37,640 bases of DNA from Alistipes senegalensis (GTDB lineage Bacteria > Bacteroidota > Bacteroidia > Bacteroidales > Rikenellaceae). Made by a program: the position numbers and the translations under genes. The notes under the pieces are model-generated. The model was not told where the DNA came from, ran no database searches, and saw only the letters and a program-made list of their open reading frames with translations. Positions 23,621-32,299 of this stretch are shown here, one piece after another. The stretch is taken from the NCBI GenBank assembly GCA_023665825.1, contig JAMPDE010000002.1, forward strand, positions 223,210 to 260,849, given 5' to 3'. Every line of letters begins with the position of its first letter. Within the stretch, counting starts at the first letter, position 1.

Positions 23621-25876
23621 ATGAAAAGAACCTTATTGAAGACTTCGGTCTGCGCGCTCGTCGCACTGGGCGCGATCGCCTGCTCGGACATCGACGAGCT
23701 GCGGCGCGACGTCGACGATCTGGAACACCGCGTAATCGCACTCGAAACGCAGATTCAACAACTGAACAGCAATGTCGCCGCATTGCAAACCCTGATGAAC
23801 GGCACGACCGTGAACAACGTCACCGAAGCGGACGGCGTCTACACCGTGACGCTCTCCAACGGCGAGGTGCTGACCCTCACGCAGGGCAGCGAGGGCGGCT
23901 ACATCGAACCTAAAGTAGCCATCGACGAGGACGGCTACTGGATTATCTCGGTCAATAACGACGGCCAGTTCGAGCGGATGAAAGACAGCGAGGGCAACGA
24001 CGTGCGCGCCGTAGCCCAAGACGGCAAGCCCGGCAACGACGGTCACGACGGCACGACGCCGAAATTCCGGGTCGATGCCGACAACTACTGGCAGGTCAGC
24101 TACGACGGCGGCACGAACTGGGAGTACGTGCTGAACGGCGACCAGAAAGTCAAGGCGGACACCGCCGTCGGAACGAAAGACCCGTTCTTCGCCAACGTGG
24201 AAGTCAAAAGCGACAAACTGGTGCTGACGCTGCTTGCAGGCGGCACGCCCTACGAAATCCCGATTTACGCCGGGTTCAAGTGCATCATCTCCGGTGCTTC
24301 GTCGGTGGTCGAGTTCGGCTACAATGCCACCAAGCAGTTCGACGTCGACATGGAAGGGGTCGAGACCACCATCGTCACGGCACCCGCAGGCTGGACGGCC
24401 GACCTCGCCGCCAAAACGGGTGGGGGGGGGAAATCCGCCTACACGCTGACGGTAACGGCTCCGGCCTCCGCAGGAACCCGTGCGACGGCCGATTCGCGTA
24501 CCGACGTAAGTATTCTGGCGGTCGCAGCCAACGGACTTTCGACCATTGCCAAGCTGCGCGTCAACACGACCGGCACGGTGCTGCAACAACCCAGCGTAAC
24601 CTCCGTCACGGTCGATGCGACGAAGACCACCGAAACCTCGCTGACATTCAGCGTCGTAACGGATGACGCCGACGGTTGGAAATACATCTGCCAGCCCTCC
24701 GTCTCCGCTGCGCCCGACGCTGCCAAAGTCATGGCGGACGGTAAGGCCGGCACGGCAGGAGCCAACACGGCCAGCAGTCTGACCAAGAACACGGCCTATA
24801 CGATCTACGTCGTGGCTTACGGCGACGACAACACCCCGAGCGCACTCAAAACCGCCGAAGCCCGCACGCTCAAAGGCGTTACGGACTACTACGAGGCAGG
24901 TGTCATGCTGGGCGGCGTGACGTACGATAAAAACACGTCCGGCGTACAGCTTATAACGGCTGCAACGACTATTACGGCGAACGGCGTCTACTTCATCGAC
25001 ACGGAGGATGAAATCACGCTCAACAAAATCACCGCCACCGAGCTCGTATTGATCGGACGTTACAGCAACAAATATCCGAAAGTAAAACTCGCCGACACCA
25101 ATACATGGATTCCATTGGGAACCGGAACCGGATTTATCGTGAAAAATATCGAATTCGACGCCAGTACGCGAAGCAATTATGCGTTGAATTTCAACGGCGG
25201 TGCGGTAACTTGCGAAAACCTGATATTCGACAATTGCAAAATCATTACGCCGGAGAATAACCATTGCAGCTATTTCAACAACGCCAATGCAAAAATCAAC
25301 CGTGTAGAAGTAATCGATTGCACCATTCGTTGCAAGGCATCGGCAGCCGACAAAGCCATGCGTATCATAAATCTGAATGCAGGCGCCATCGGAAAAACGG
25401 CGAAATTCCACAATAGCATCATCTACGCCGAGGAGTACGCAGTACGAGGTTGTCTGTTGCATGTTCAAGCCAATACAACCGATATGTCGACGGTCGATAT
25501 CGATGTGACGAACTGCTCGTTCATCAATTACATCGGCAATCCGAATGGATATTTGAACTTGTCCAATGTGCACGACGTCGATTTCTCGAAAAACATTCTA
25601 TGGGCGAATAAATCCACCGAAACCGTCAAAGTCAGCTATGTCTTCAAATTCATCGCTGCGTCCAATCAAGTAACCGGAGCTCTGAACTACCAAGACAACT
25701 TGGCTTACGGTTTCTCGGATAATACCGGCTGTTGGAAGTATTTCAGTACCGATGGTACATATACACCCGACACCGGCAATTACGAGAAAGAATCCTCCGA
25801 CCCGTTCAAGTCGATGGACTTCAACACGGGCGAATTCGTCCCGGCGGTTGCGGGCTACGGCGCGACCATCGAGTAA
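23621..25876 (+). CDS. Lipoprotein with PL29-type N-terminal module and a different C-terminal beta-helix
   Basis: 751 residues. Lipobox AIAC (lipid Cys21) then SDIDEL, a surface-export-like acidic start. Residues about 25-60 form a coiled coil, and about 60-235 match the preceding protein's N-terminal module (EDGYWIISVNNDGQFERM, DNYWQVSYDGGTNWEYVLNG, DPFFANVEVKSDKLVLTL). Next come an Ig-like part, a fibronectin-III-like repeat (about 325-425), and from about residue 430 a beta-helix (VYFIDTEDEITLNKI, FIVKNIEFDAS, CENLIFDNCKI, NRVEVIDCTI, VDIDVTNCSFINY) of the kind annotated DUF4957/DUF5123. A run of nine G (24422-24430) lies at residues 267-271. The 3' 970 bases are clearly AT-richer. Function unknown: a second glycan-binding protein or an undescribed lyase are both possible. 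Confidence 0.85.
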   Translation: MKRTLLKTSVCALVALGAIACSDIDELRRDVDDLEHRVIALETQIQQLNSNVAALQTLMNGTTVNNVTEADGVYTVTLSNGEVLTLTQGSEGGYIEPKVAIDEDGYWIISVNNDGQFERMKDSEGNDVRAVAQDGKPGNDGHDGTTPKFRVDADNYWQVSYDGGTNWEYVLNGDQKVKADTAVGTKDPFFANVEVKSDKLVLTLLAGGTPYEIPIYAGFKCIISGASSVVEFGYNATKQFDVDMEGVETTIVTAPAGWTADLAAKTGGGGKSAYTLTVTAPASAGTRATADSRTDVSILAVAANGLSTIAKLRVNTTGTVLQQPSVTSVTVDATKTTETSLTFSVVTDDADGWKYICQPSVSAAPDAAKVMADGKAGTAGANTASSLTKNTAYTIYVVAYGDDNTPSALKTAEARTLKGVTDYYEAGVMLGGVTYDKNTSGVQLITAATTITANGVYFIDTEDEITLNKITATELVLIGRYSNKYPKVKLADTNTWIPLGTGTGFIVKNIEFDASTRSNYALNFNGGAVTCENLIFDNCKIITPENNHCSYFNNANAKINRVEVIDCTIRCKASAADKAMRIINLNAGAIGKTAKFHNSIIYAEEYAVRGCLLHVQANTTDMSTVDIDVTNCSFINYIGNPNGYLNLSNVHDVDFSKNILWANKSTETVKVSYVFKFIAASNQVTGALNYQDNLAYGFSDNTGCWKYFSTDGTYTPDTGNYEKESSDPFKSMDFNTGEFVPAVAGYGATIE
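24422..24430 (+). repeat. 9-G homopolymer in the chimeric lipoprotein gene
   Basis: Nine consecutive G encode Gly-Gly-Gly-Gly in TGGGGKS after the N-terminal module. Loss of one G would stop translation at TGA 24447-24449; gain of one G would stop it at 24664-24666. Either would remove the fibronectin-like and beta-helix parts. Only one other run of this length is in the window (29323-29331); the next longest G runs I saw are six. Confidence 0.8.
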
Positions 25877-25903
25877 CGCACGAACCCGGCACACCGCACA
25901 CGC

Positions 25904-25939
25904 AACGAGGGAAGAACACAATGTTCTTCCCTCGTTTTT
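25904..25939 (+). terminator. Terminator ending the plus-strand PUL enzymes
   Basis: A perfect 15-bp stem, AACGAGGGAAGAACA (25904-25918) with TGTTCTTCCCTCGTT (25922-25936), and a CAA loop are followed by five T (25935-25939). It separates the enzyme transcript from the regulator gene. Confidence 0.92.
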
Positions 25940-25984
25940 GCAGGATGCAGGCCATGCGCCCCGAAGCGATTTTAGGCCCCGATT

Positions 25985-26015
25985 TTTGATTTTTCGCACA
26001 AATCCGTTATATTTG
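25985..26015 (+). promoter_or_regulatory. Promoter of the hybrid regulator gene
   Basis: TTTG at 25985-25988 (-33), a 19-base spacer and TATATTTG at 26008-26015 (-7) match the Bacteroidota consensus exactly. The start of transcription should be near 26021, giving a leader of about 85 bases. Unlike the susC and GH88 promoters it has a good -33 box, consistent with constitutive expression of the sensor. Confidence 0.85.
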
Positions 26016-26043
26016 TTCATCTGCATGCACCTTTTCCCGTTGC

Positions 26044-26072
26044 GGCAGAGTTCGTGCAGGCACAGCTCTGCC
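26044..26072 (+). other. Hairpin in the leader of the hybrid regulator gene
   Basis: GGCAGAG (26044-26050) pairs with CTCTGCC (26066-26072) around 15 bases, in the expected 5' leader. There is no U run. It may tune translation or be incidental. Confidence 0.35.
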
Positions 26073-26107
26073 CTCGACTTATCGAAAACGCCTAAAACCT
26101 CGCGCCC

Positions 26108-29100
26108 ATGAACCGCCTTGTTTCTCGGATACTCCTCGCGACAGGCACGCTTTTCGTCGGCGGCGTGGCGGCGGCACAAGAGTTCAACTACCACCATTTG
26201 AGCGTGGAGGAGGGTCTCTCGCACTATTCGGCCCTCTCGGTCTACATCGACGAAAACGACTTGGTGTGGGTCGGCACCGAAGACGGGCTGAACCTCTGGT
26301 CGGGATACGATTTCACGGTCTTCCGCACCGAACCCGAATGCCCCGATTCACTTTTCTGCGGCAATATCCAACGGCTCACGGGCGACCGCAACGGTAAACT
26401 GTGGGTGCAGACCATCGACGGCGTGGCCGAATACGACATGGCGGCCAACCGCTTCAAAACGCTGTGCACCGGCAAAAATTACCGCATCTGCTACGCCGAC
26501 GGCCTCTACTTGGCGCACGGCAACCGCATCGAACGCTATCGCGACGGGCGCATCGAACCCGTCTGCATGCTGGGCGATTCGTCGGTCGGGATTTCCACGC
26601 TCCACGCCGACCCCGAAAGCGGGCGGCTGCTGGTCGGCACGACCGAACACGGGCTCTACCTGCTCTGCAATAGCGGAGGAACCTCCATCGAAGAACACCG
26701 GCTGCTCGACGCCCTTTCGGTCACCTGCATCTTCCGCGACTCGCAGCAGCGCTACTGGATCGGCACGACCGCCGACGGGCTCTATCTGTCGGAGGACGGG
26801 CTGGCGACCTTCACCCGCTTCCGAAGCGACCCGCACGACCCGCATTCGCTCAGTTCCGATTTCGTGCGCACGGTCTGCGAGGATGCGGCAGGACGAATCT
26901 ACGTCGGCACGTTCGACGGATTCAACATCTACGACCCCGACGACCGCCGGTTCCGCCGGCATACGGGATTGAGCCGCTACACCGATTCGGCGCACAAGGG
27001 CGGCATCGAATCCACGTCGGTATGGTGCATGGCGACCGACTCCTACGACAACATCTGGATCGGCACCTACTTCGAGGGGCTCTACTGTTTCCACCCCGAA
27101 CGCAGCATCTACCGCAAATACACCGTTTCGGACGACCCGTCGGCCGGATTGAGCTCGCCGATCGTCAGCGGCATCGCCGAAGACGCCGACGGCAACCTCT
27201 ACATCGCGACCGAAGGAGGCGGATTCTGCCACTACGACCGCACGACGGGCCGTTGGCAGCAAGTGCGGCACCTGACCGACCGCACGACGCGCCGACCGCC
27301 CTACAACAACATTAAAAGTCTCTGTTACGACCCGTCGCGCCGTGCGCTGTGGCTGGGCACACACATGGGCGGATTGTTCCGGTACGACGAACGGCAGCGC
27401 CGTCTGCGCCAATACCTGCCGCCCGCCGGAGCGGACAAGGCCGAATCGCGCATCGTGCGGCAGATCCTGCGGTGGGACGAACGGCTGCTGCTCGCCACGC
27501 ACGCCGGACTGTGGCTTTTCGACCCCGAAAGCGGCCGTTTTTCGCGCCTACCGGGTGTCCTGCATACCGACGCAGTGAGCGATCTGTGCCTGTCGCGCGA
27601 CGGGCGCACGCTCTACTGGGCGGGCGACAAACCGCTGCTGTACTGCTACGACCCGGCCGCGAAAAAAGTGACTTCGTACCGGTTCGGAGCCGAAAATATG
27701 CCCGACGGCAACCGCTCGGTCTCGCATCTCCATGAAGACGGCACCGGCCGCATCTGGGTCTGCACCGAAAACGATGCCGTCTATCTGTTCTATCCCGACG
27801 AACACCGTTTCGAGCGGATAGACAACTTCACGGGCAACAAGATATGCAGCGTCGAGGAACTCGCGGGCGGCCGCTTCCTCGTCGCCGCGAGCAACGGCAT
27901 CAGCGTGCTGGACCGCACGGCCGAACGGCTCCTGACCCAGCAGACCCGCCACGAAATGCCGTTGCAGATGATCAACCAAGACGCGCTGCTCATCGCGTCG
28001 GACAGCACGATTTTCGTCGGCGGATACGGCGGATTGATTTCGTTCCGCATCGGCGACATCGCCCCCGACGACTCGCCGACGCGCATCTACCCCATGCGCA
28101 TGACCTGCGACGGCCGCGAAGTGTCGCTGACCGAATCCGTCGACCCGCGAAGCTCCGTCCTGCGGCTTCCCGCCTCGAAGGTGTCGACCGTATCGTTCAA
28201 ATACGCCGCCCCCAACCTCGCGTTCGTTTCGATGCGGCTCGAATACCGCCTCCACTGGGGCGACAATGACCAATGGCTCCCGATGCCCAACGACAACACC
28301 ATCACGCTGGTCAATCTGCCGCCGACATGGTACGACCTGCAAGTGCGGGCCGTCGACCGCAACGGCCGCGTCTTCGCAACGGACACCTGCACGCTGCGCG
28401 TCGTGCCCGCGTGGTACCAGCGATGGTGGGCCTCGCTGCTTTTCGCCGCACTGGGCGTGTTGCTGCTGCTGTTCTGCATCCGGGTCTACACCTCGCACCT
28501 GCAACTGCGCACCTCGCTCGAATACGAACGCAAGCGCAGCCACGACCAAGAAGAACTGGACAAGACCAAGCTGCGTTTCTTCACCAACGTGGCGCACGAA
28601 TTCCGCACGCCGCTAACCATTGTCGTCGGGCACCTCGACGCGCTGCTGCAATCGCGCATCGCCGAGCCGCAGCTCTACAAGAAACTGATGTCGATTCACC
28701 GCAACATCGCCAACCTCCGACGGCTCACCGACGACCTGCTCGATTTCCGCAAGCAGGAGCAGGGGTTCATGAAACTCCATGCCGCCGAGCACGATCTGGT
28801 GCGTTTTCTGCGCGAGCATTACGCCGTCTACCGCGAATACGCCCTGACGCGGCGCATCGACCTGCGGTTCGAGAGTTCGCAGGAACGGCTGGCCGTGTGG
28901 TTCGACGAATCGCTGTTGCAGAAGGTCATCGGCAACCTGCTCTCCAATGCGCTGAAATACACCGAACCGGACAAGGGCCGTATCGTGTTGAGCGTCGCTT
29001 CGGAGGAGGGCTGCGCCGTCATCCGGGTCGAGGATAACGGCATCGGCATGGCGCCCGACCAGCTCGGACACATCTTCGAGCGGTTCTATCAGGTCGATTC

Positions 29101-30193
29101 GACGCACGGCGGATCGGGCATCGGCCTTGCGCTCACGAAAGGGCTCGTGGAGTTGCACGGCGGCGAAATCGACGTGCAGAGCACCGAACATCGGGGCTCC
29201 GTCTTCACGGTGCGCCTGCCGTTGGGACGCGCCCACCTGACGGACGATCAGATCGCCCCGACGGCAGAAGATGAAAAATCACTGGTATTCAATGACATAA
29301 AGAGCGCCCTCTCCGATTTCGAGGGGGGGGGAACTGCGCCCGAACCGGATGCCGCCACGTCCGACGCTTCGGCAGCAGCATCCTGCCCGTCCGAGCAGGA
29401 ATCCGTCGCCGGCAAAAAACGCTACAAGGCACTGCTGGTCGAAGATAACCGTGCGCTGCGGGAGCTGCTGTACGAAATTTTCGCCCCCCATTACGACGTC
29501 ACGACAGCCGAAAACGGGGTCGAAGCGCTCGAAGCGATGAAGCGCGAACTGCCGGACATCATCGTCAGCGACATCGTGATGCCCCGCATGGACGGATTCG
29601 AGCTGTGCAAGGCCGTGAAAACCGATTTCGACACCAGCCACATCCCGTTCGTCGCGCTGACGGCCTACGCCTCCATCGAAAACAACCTGCGCGGATACCA
29701 GACGGGCGCGGACGACTACGTCACCAAACCGTTCAACGCCAGTGTCCTGCTGGCACGCTGCAACAACCTGATAAACAGCCGCATCGTACTGCAAAAGAAG
29801 TTCCGCGACCAACAGCACGTCGAACCCGAAAATCTGGTCCATACGCCGCTCGACCAAGCGTTCATCGAACAGGCGATGGAGATTATCGACCGCCACATCC
29901 GCGACCCGAAGTTCAACATCGACACCTTCGCCAAAGAGATGTGCATCGCCCGCACGAAACTGTTCGTCAAGCTGAAAACCATTTCGGGCCAGACGCCGTC
30001 GGAATTCATCATGACCATCAAGCTGCGCCGCGCGGCCGACCTGCTTCTGAACCGGCCGGAATACAATGTTTCGGATATTTGCGAATTATTGGGATTCAAC
30101 ACCTTGCGCTATTTCAGCAAGTGTTTCAAGGACAAGTACCGCATCAGCCCGCTCCGCTATCGCCGCAATCGCGGACGGATAGACCCCGAGTAA
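26108..30193 (+). CDS. Hybrid two-component system sensor/regulator (HTCS) of the PUL
   Basis: 1361 residues. Signal peptide (to about 22), periplasmic two-component-regulator propeller repeats (about 25-660, many 'WIGT..DGL'-type blades), a Y_Y_Y domain (about 690-770), one membrane helix (about 774-796), HisKA with His830 (VAHEFRTPLT), an HATPase with N box NLLSNALKYTE and G boxes DNGIGM and GSGIGLAL, a linker, a receiver with phospho-acceptor Asp1155 (VSDIVMPRMDG), and a C-terminal AraC helix-turn-helix (about 1255-1355). HTCS proteins bind the oligosaccharide directly and switch on their PUL; in B. theta the chondroitin regulator is BT3334. A 9-G run encodes Gly-Gly-Gly in the kinase-receiver linker. 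The gene has its own promoter and converges on the maturase gene with 22 bases between stops and no terminator. Confidence 0.95.
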   Translation: MNRLVSRILLATGTLFVGGVAAAQEFNYHHLSVEEGLSHYSALSVYIDENDLVWVGTEDGLNLWSGYDFTVFRTEPECPDSLFCGNIQRLTGDRNGKLWVQTIDGVAEYDMAANRFKTLCTGKNYRICYADGLYLAHGNRIERYRDGRIEPVCMLGDSSVGISTLHADPESGRLLVGTTEHGLYLLCNSGGTSIEEHRLLDALSVTCIFRDSQQRYWIGTTADGLYLSEDGLATFTRFRSDPHDPHSLSSDFVRTVCEDAAGRIYVGTFDGFNIYDPDDRRFRRHTGLSRYTDSAHKGGIESTSVWCMATDSYDNIWIGTYFEGLYCFHPERSIYRKYTVSDDPSAGLSSPIVSGIAEDADGNLYIATEGGGFCHYDRTTGRWQQVRHLTDRTTRRPPYNNIKSLCYDPSRRALWLGTHMGGLFRYDERQRRLRQYLPPAGADKAESRIVRQILRWDERLLLATHAGLWLFDPESGRFSRLPGVLHTDAVSDLCLSRDGRTLYWAGDKPLLYCYDPAAKKVTSYRFGAENMPDGNRSVSHLHEDGTGRIWVCTENDAVYLFYPDEHRFERIDNFTGNKICSVEELAGGRFLVAASNGISVLDRTAERLLTQQTRHEMPLQMINQDALLIASDSTIFVGGYGGLISFRIGDIAPDDSPTRIYPMRMTCDGREVSLTESVDPRSSVLRLPASKVSTVSFKYAAPNLAFVSMRLEYRLHWGDNDQWLPMPNDNTITLVNLPPTWYDLQVRAVDRNGRVFATDTCTLRVVPAWYQRWWASLLFAALGVLLLLFCIRVYTSHLQLRTSLEYERKRSHDQEELDKTKLRFFTNVAHEFRTPLTIVVGHLDALLQSRIAEPQLYKKLMSIHRNIANLRRLTDDLLDFRKQEQGFMKLHAAEHDLVRFLREHYAVYREYALTRRIDLRFESSQERLAVWFDESLLQKVIGNLLSNALKYTEPDKGRIVLSVASEEGCAVIRVEDNGIGMAPDQLGHIFERFYQVDSTHGGSGIGLALTKGLVELHGGEIDVQSTEHRGSVFTVRLPLGRAHLTDDQIAPTAEDEKSLVFNDIKSALSDFEGGGTAPEPDAATSDASAAASCPSEQESVAGKKRYKALLVEDNRALRELLYEIFAPHYDVTTAENGVEALEAMKRELPDIIVSDIVMPRMDGFELCKAVKTDFDTSHIPFVALTAYASIENNLRGYQTGADDYVTKPFNASVLLARCNNLINSRIVLQKKFRDQQHVEPENLVHTPLDQAFIEQAMEIIDRHIRDPKFNIDTFAKEMCIARTKLFVKLKTISGQTPSEFIMTIKLRRAADLLLNRPEYNVSDICELLGFNTLRYFSKCFKDKYRISPLRYRRNRGRIDPE
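29323..29331 (+). repeat. 9-G homopolymer in the regulator gene
   Basis: Nine consecutive G lie in the linker between kinase and receiver (FEGGGTAPEP, about residues 1072-1075). An 8-G form would run into a stop at 29538-29540 and a 10-G form into a stop at 29446-29448, both before the phospho-acceptor Asp and the DNA-binding domain, so slippage would disconnect sensing from transcription. Confidence 0.8.
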
Positions 30194-30215
30194 GGGCCGG
30201 AGGGTTGCGGCATAT

Positions 30216-31478
30216 TCAGAGCAGCCCCATCCGCTGGCGGGCGAATTGCATCACCCAAGCCGGAGACTGCTTTTGCGCGAGCAAATCGCGCATGCGGTCC
30301 ATGTAGGGCTCGGCATGGCGGAACCAGTGCTGCAATCCCTCGCAAAGCGAATTTTTGCGGCATCCGTCGGCCCCCGTCTCGAACCGGTGCTTCGGACACT
30401 CCCCGCGACAAGCGAAATAATAGCGGCAGCGCAAGCACTCCGCAGGCAGCGCGTTGCGTTTGGCGAGCCCGAACTCGATGCGCGCATGCGAACGGTACAA
30501 ATCGCGCAGATGCGTTTCGCGGATATTGCCCAACTTGTAGGCCGGATAGACGAAGTGGTCGCAGCAATAGACATCGCCGTTGTGCTCCACGACCAGCGCG
30601 TCGCCGCACGTTTCGCCCATCGAACAGACGCCGGGCTGCACGCCGCACCATTGGGCCAGCGTGGCATCGAACATCTGCACGAAGACCGTCCCCACATCGG
30701 ACAAGACCCACGTATCGAAGACGTCGCACAGAAAATCGCCGTAACCGGCCGCCGTGACCGACCACTCGGCCAGCCGCGCCCCCTCGTGTTCGGGCGCGAC
30801 GATCAACGGGCGCAATCCGCCCGAACGGTCGACGACATGTTCGACGGCGGGCAGGAATTGCAGGTAACGGCTCCCGACGGTATCGCGCAGAAAGCGGTAA
30901 ATCTCGACCCCGCGTCCCTCGCAGTGACGATTGACGACGCTCAACGTGTTGTATTCGACGCCGTACGTGCGGAACAACTCGATAGCCCGCATCACGCTAT
31001 CGAAAGTCGGACGTCCGCCCTTGTCCTGCCGGAAAGCATCATGGATGTCACGGGGGCCGTCGAGCGACACGCCGACCAGAAAGTTATTGGCGGCGAACAA
31101 TTCGCACCATTCGGGCGTGACCAGCGTGCCATTGGTTTGGAGCGTGTTTTCGATGCGTTTTCCGTCGGCGTACCGCTGTTGCAGGGCCATCGCCCGCCGG
31201 TAGAAATCCAGCCCCAGCAGCAAAGGCTCCCCGCCGTGCCAGCAAAACTGCACGACGGGGACCTCGTTGGCCTCGATATACTGACGGATGTAGGTTTCGA
31301 GCAGCTCGTCGTTCATGACCGCCTGCCGGCCGCCGTACTGCGCCGCCTTGTCGAGGTAATAACAGTACCCGCAATCGAGGTTGCAGGTCGAACCGGCCGG
31401 CTTGACCATCGACGTGAATGCGACCGGCCCCACCTGCTTCTCCGCATCGCGGAAGGTGAAAATATCCTTTTTCGCCAT
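30216..31478 (-). CDS. Anaerobic sulfatase-maturating enzyme (anSME, radical SAM)
   Basis: 420 residues. The radical SAM motif is C32-x3-C36-x2-C39 (TCNLDCGYCYY), followed by FCWHGGEPLLLG and LQTNGTLV. The C-terminal SPASM cysteines that hold two auxiliary [4Fe-4S] clusters are visible (CGVQPGVCSMGETCGD, VYCCDHFVYP, CLRCRYYFACRGECPKHRF). The enzyme oxidises the active-site Ser or Cys of sulfatases to formylglycine before export, so it should activate the Ser86-type sulfatase at 19467-21005. The ATG at 31476-31478 was chosen because the conserved MAKKDIF start follows and the nagB stop is 26 bases upstream. It is last in the minus-strand order nagB-anSME, which puts sulfatase activation next to amino-sugar use. 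Confidence 0.95.
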   Translation of the reverse strand: MAKKDIFTFRDAEKQVGPVAFTSMVKPAGSTCNLDCGYCYYLDKAAQYGGRQAVMNDELLETYIRQYIEANEVPVVQFCWHGGEPLLLGLDFYRRAMALQQRYADGKRIENTLQTNGTLVTPEWCELFAANNFLVGVSLDGPRDIHDAFRQDKGGRPTFDSVMRAIELFRTYGVEYNTLSVVNRHCEGRGVEIYRFLRDTVGSRYLQFLPAVEHVVDRSGGLRPLIVAPEHEGARLAEWSVTAAGYGDFLCDVFDTWVLSDVGTVFVQMFDATLAQWCGVQPGVCSMGETCGDALVVEHNGDVYCCDHFVYPAYKLGNIRETHLRDLYRSHARIEFGLAKRNALPAECLRCRYYFACRGECPKHRFETGADGCRKNSLCEGLQHWFRHAEPYMDRMRDLLAQKQSPAWVMQFARQRMGLL

Positions 31479-31504
31479 CGTACCCGCCCTCCGTCGACCG
31501 AACC

Positions 31505-32299
31505 TTAAATCAGGTTCGCTTTCTCGATGTCCTTGAAATAGCGGTAGGTGGCCACGCGCAGCTCTTCGGCCGCCGGGTCGTCGCACACGAGGATGCCGTT
31601 CGGATGCACCTGCAAGGCCGAAATCGTCCACTGGTGGTTGTACGAACCCTCGACGCCGTGCCGCACGGCACGGGCTTTCTTGTGGCCGGTGGCGAGAATC
31701 AACACCTCTTTGGAGGCCAGCACGGTGCCGACGCCGACGGTGAGGGCGGTCTTGGGCACCAGCGCAGTATCGCCGCCGAAGAAACGGGCATTGACCTGAA
31801 TCGTGTCGGTGGTCAGGGTCTTGACGCGCGTGCGCGAGTTGAGCGACGAGAAAGGCTCGTTGAACGCGATGTGGCCGTCCTCGCCGACGCCACCCATGAA
31901 CAAGTCGATGCCGCCCGCCTCGACGATAGCCGCCTCGTAGTCGGCGCACTCCTTCGCGAGGTCGGCCGCGTTGCCGTTGAGAATGTGGACGTTCTCGCGC
32001 ACGATGTCGATGTGCGAGAAGAAGTTCGACCACATGAACGAATGGTAGCTCTCGGGATGCTCTTCGGGCAGGCCGACGTATTCGTCCATGTTGAACGTGA
32101 TGACGTTGCGGAACGAGACGTCGCCCGCCTTGTGGCGGCGGATCAGCTCCTTGTAGGTTTCGAGCGGCGTCGAACCGGTCGGCAGACCGAACACGAACGG
32201 CGATTTGGTCACCTGCTCCTTCGCCTTGATGCGGCGGATGATGTAATCGGCAGCCCACTGGGCTACCTGCTGCGATGTTTCTTCGATAATCAAACGCAT
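31505..32299 (-). CDS. nagB: Glucosamine-6-phosphate deaminase NagB
   Basis: 264 residues, the standard length. The residues of the Escherichia coli enzyme are at identical numbers: Asp72 (NMDEYVGL), Asp141, His143 and Glu148 ([13 protein letters not shown]). The substrate loop is [12 protein letters not shown] (38-49). It converts glucosamine-6-phosphate to fructose-6-phosphate and ammonia in the cytoplasm. The C-terminus is slightly short of the E. coli form, so the allosteric GlcNAc-6-P site may differ. It lies 81 bases after the NagB/PIG-L fusion gene and 26 bases before the sulfatase maturase. The ammonia it releases could help supply the ammonia-dependent NAD synthetase suggested by the NadE sequence (speculative). 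Confidence 0.96.
   Translation of the reverse strand: MRLIIEETSQQVAQWAADYIIRRIKAKEQVTKSPFVFGLPTGSTPLETYKELIRRHKAGDVSFRNVITFNMDEYVGLPEEHPESYHSFMWSNFFSHIDIVRENVHILNGNAADLAKECADYEAAIVEAGGIDLFMGGVGEDGHIAFNEPFSSLNSRTRVKTLTTDTIQVNARFFGGDTALVPKTALTVGVGTVLASKEVLILATGHKKARAVRHGVEGSYNHQWTISALQVHPNGILVCDDPAAEELRVATYRYFKDIEKANLI

Larger units (their letters stand above)
9071..31478. other. Chondroitin sulfate-type polysaccharide utilisation locus (PUL)
   Basis: This span holds a SusC/SusD pair with a third surface lipoprotein on the minus strand; GH88, PL8, sulfatase, PL29-type lyase and a related lipoprotein on the plus strand; a hybrid two-component regulator; and, convergent with the regulator, the sulfatase-maturating enzyme. 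PL8 chondroitinase ABC, PL29, GH88 and a sulfatase are the enzyme kinds used on chondroitin/dermatan sulfate and hyaluronan in Bacteroides thetaiotaomicron. The substrate is inferred from these families. Only one sulfatase is present, so complete desulfation of mixed 4- and 6-sulfated chains would need enzymes encoded elsewhere. Confidence 0.8.

Noticed and set aside
19341..23783. A long open frame (about 1480 codons) on the minus strand opposite the sulfatase and PL29-type genes
   Set aside because: Same cause as above: low-information composition and complete overlap with well-supported genes.
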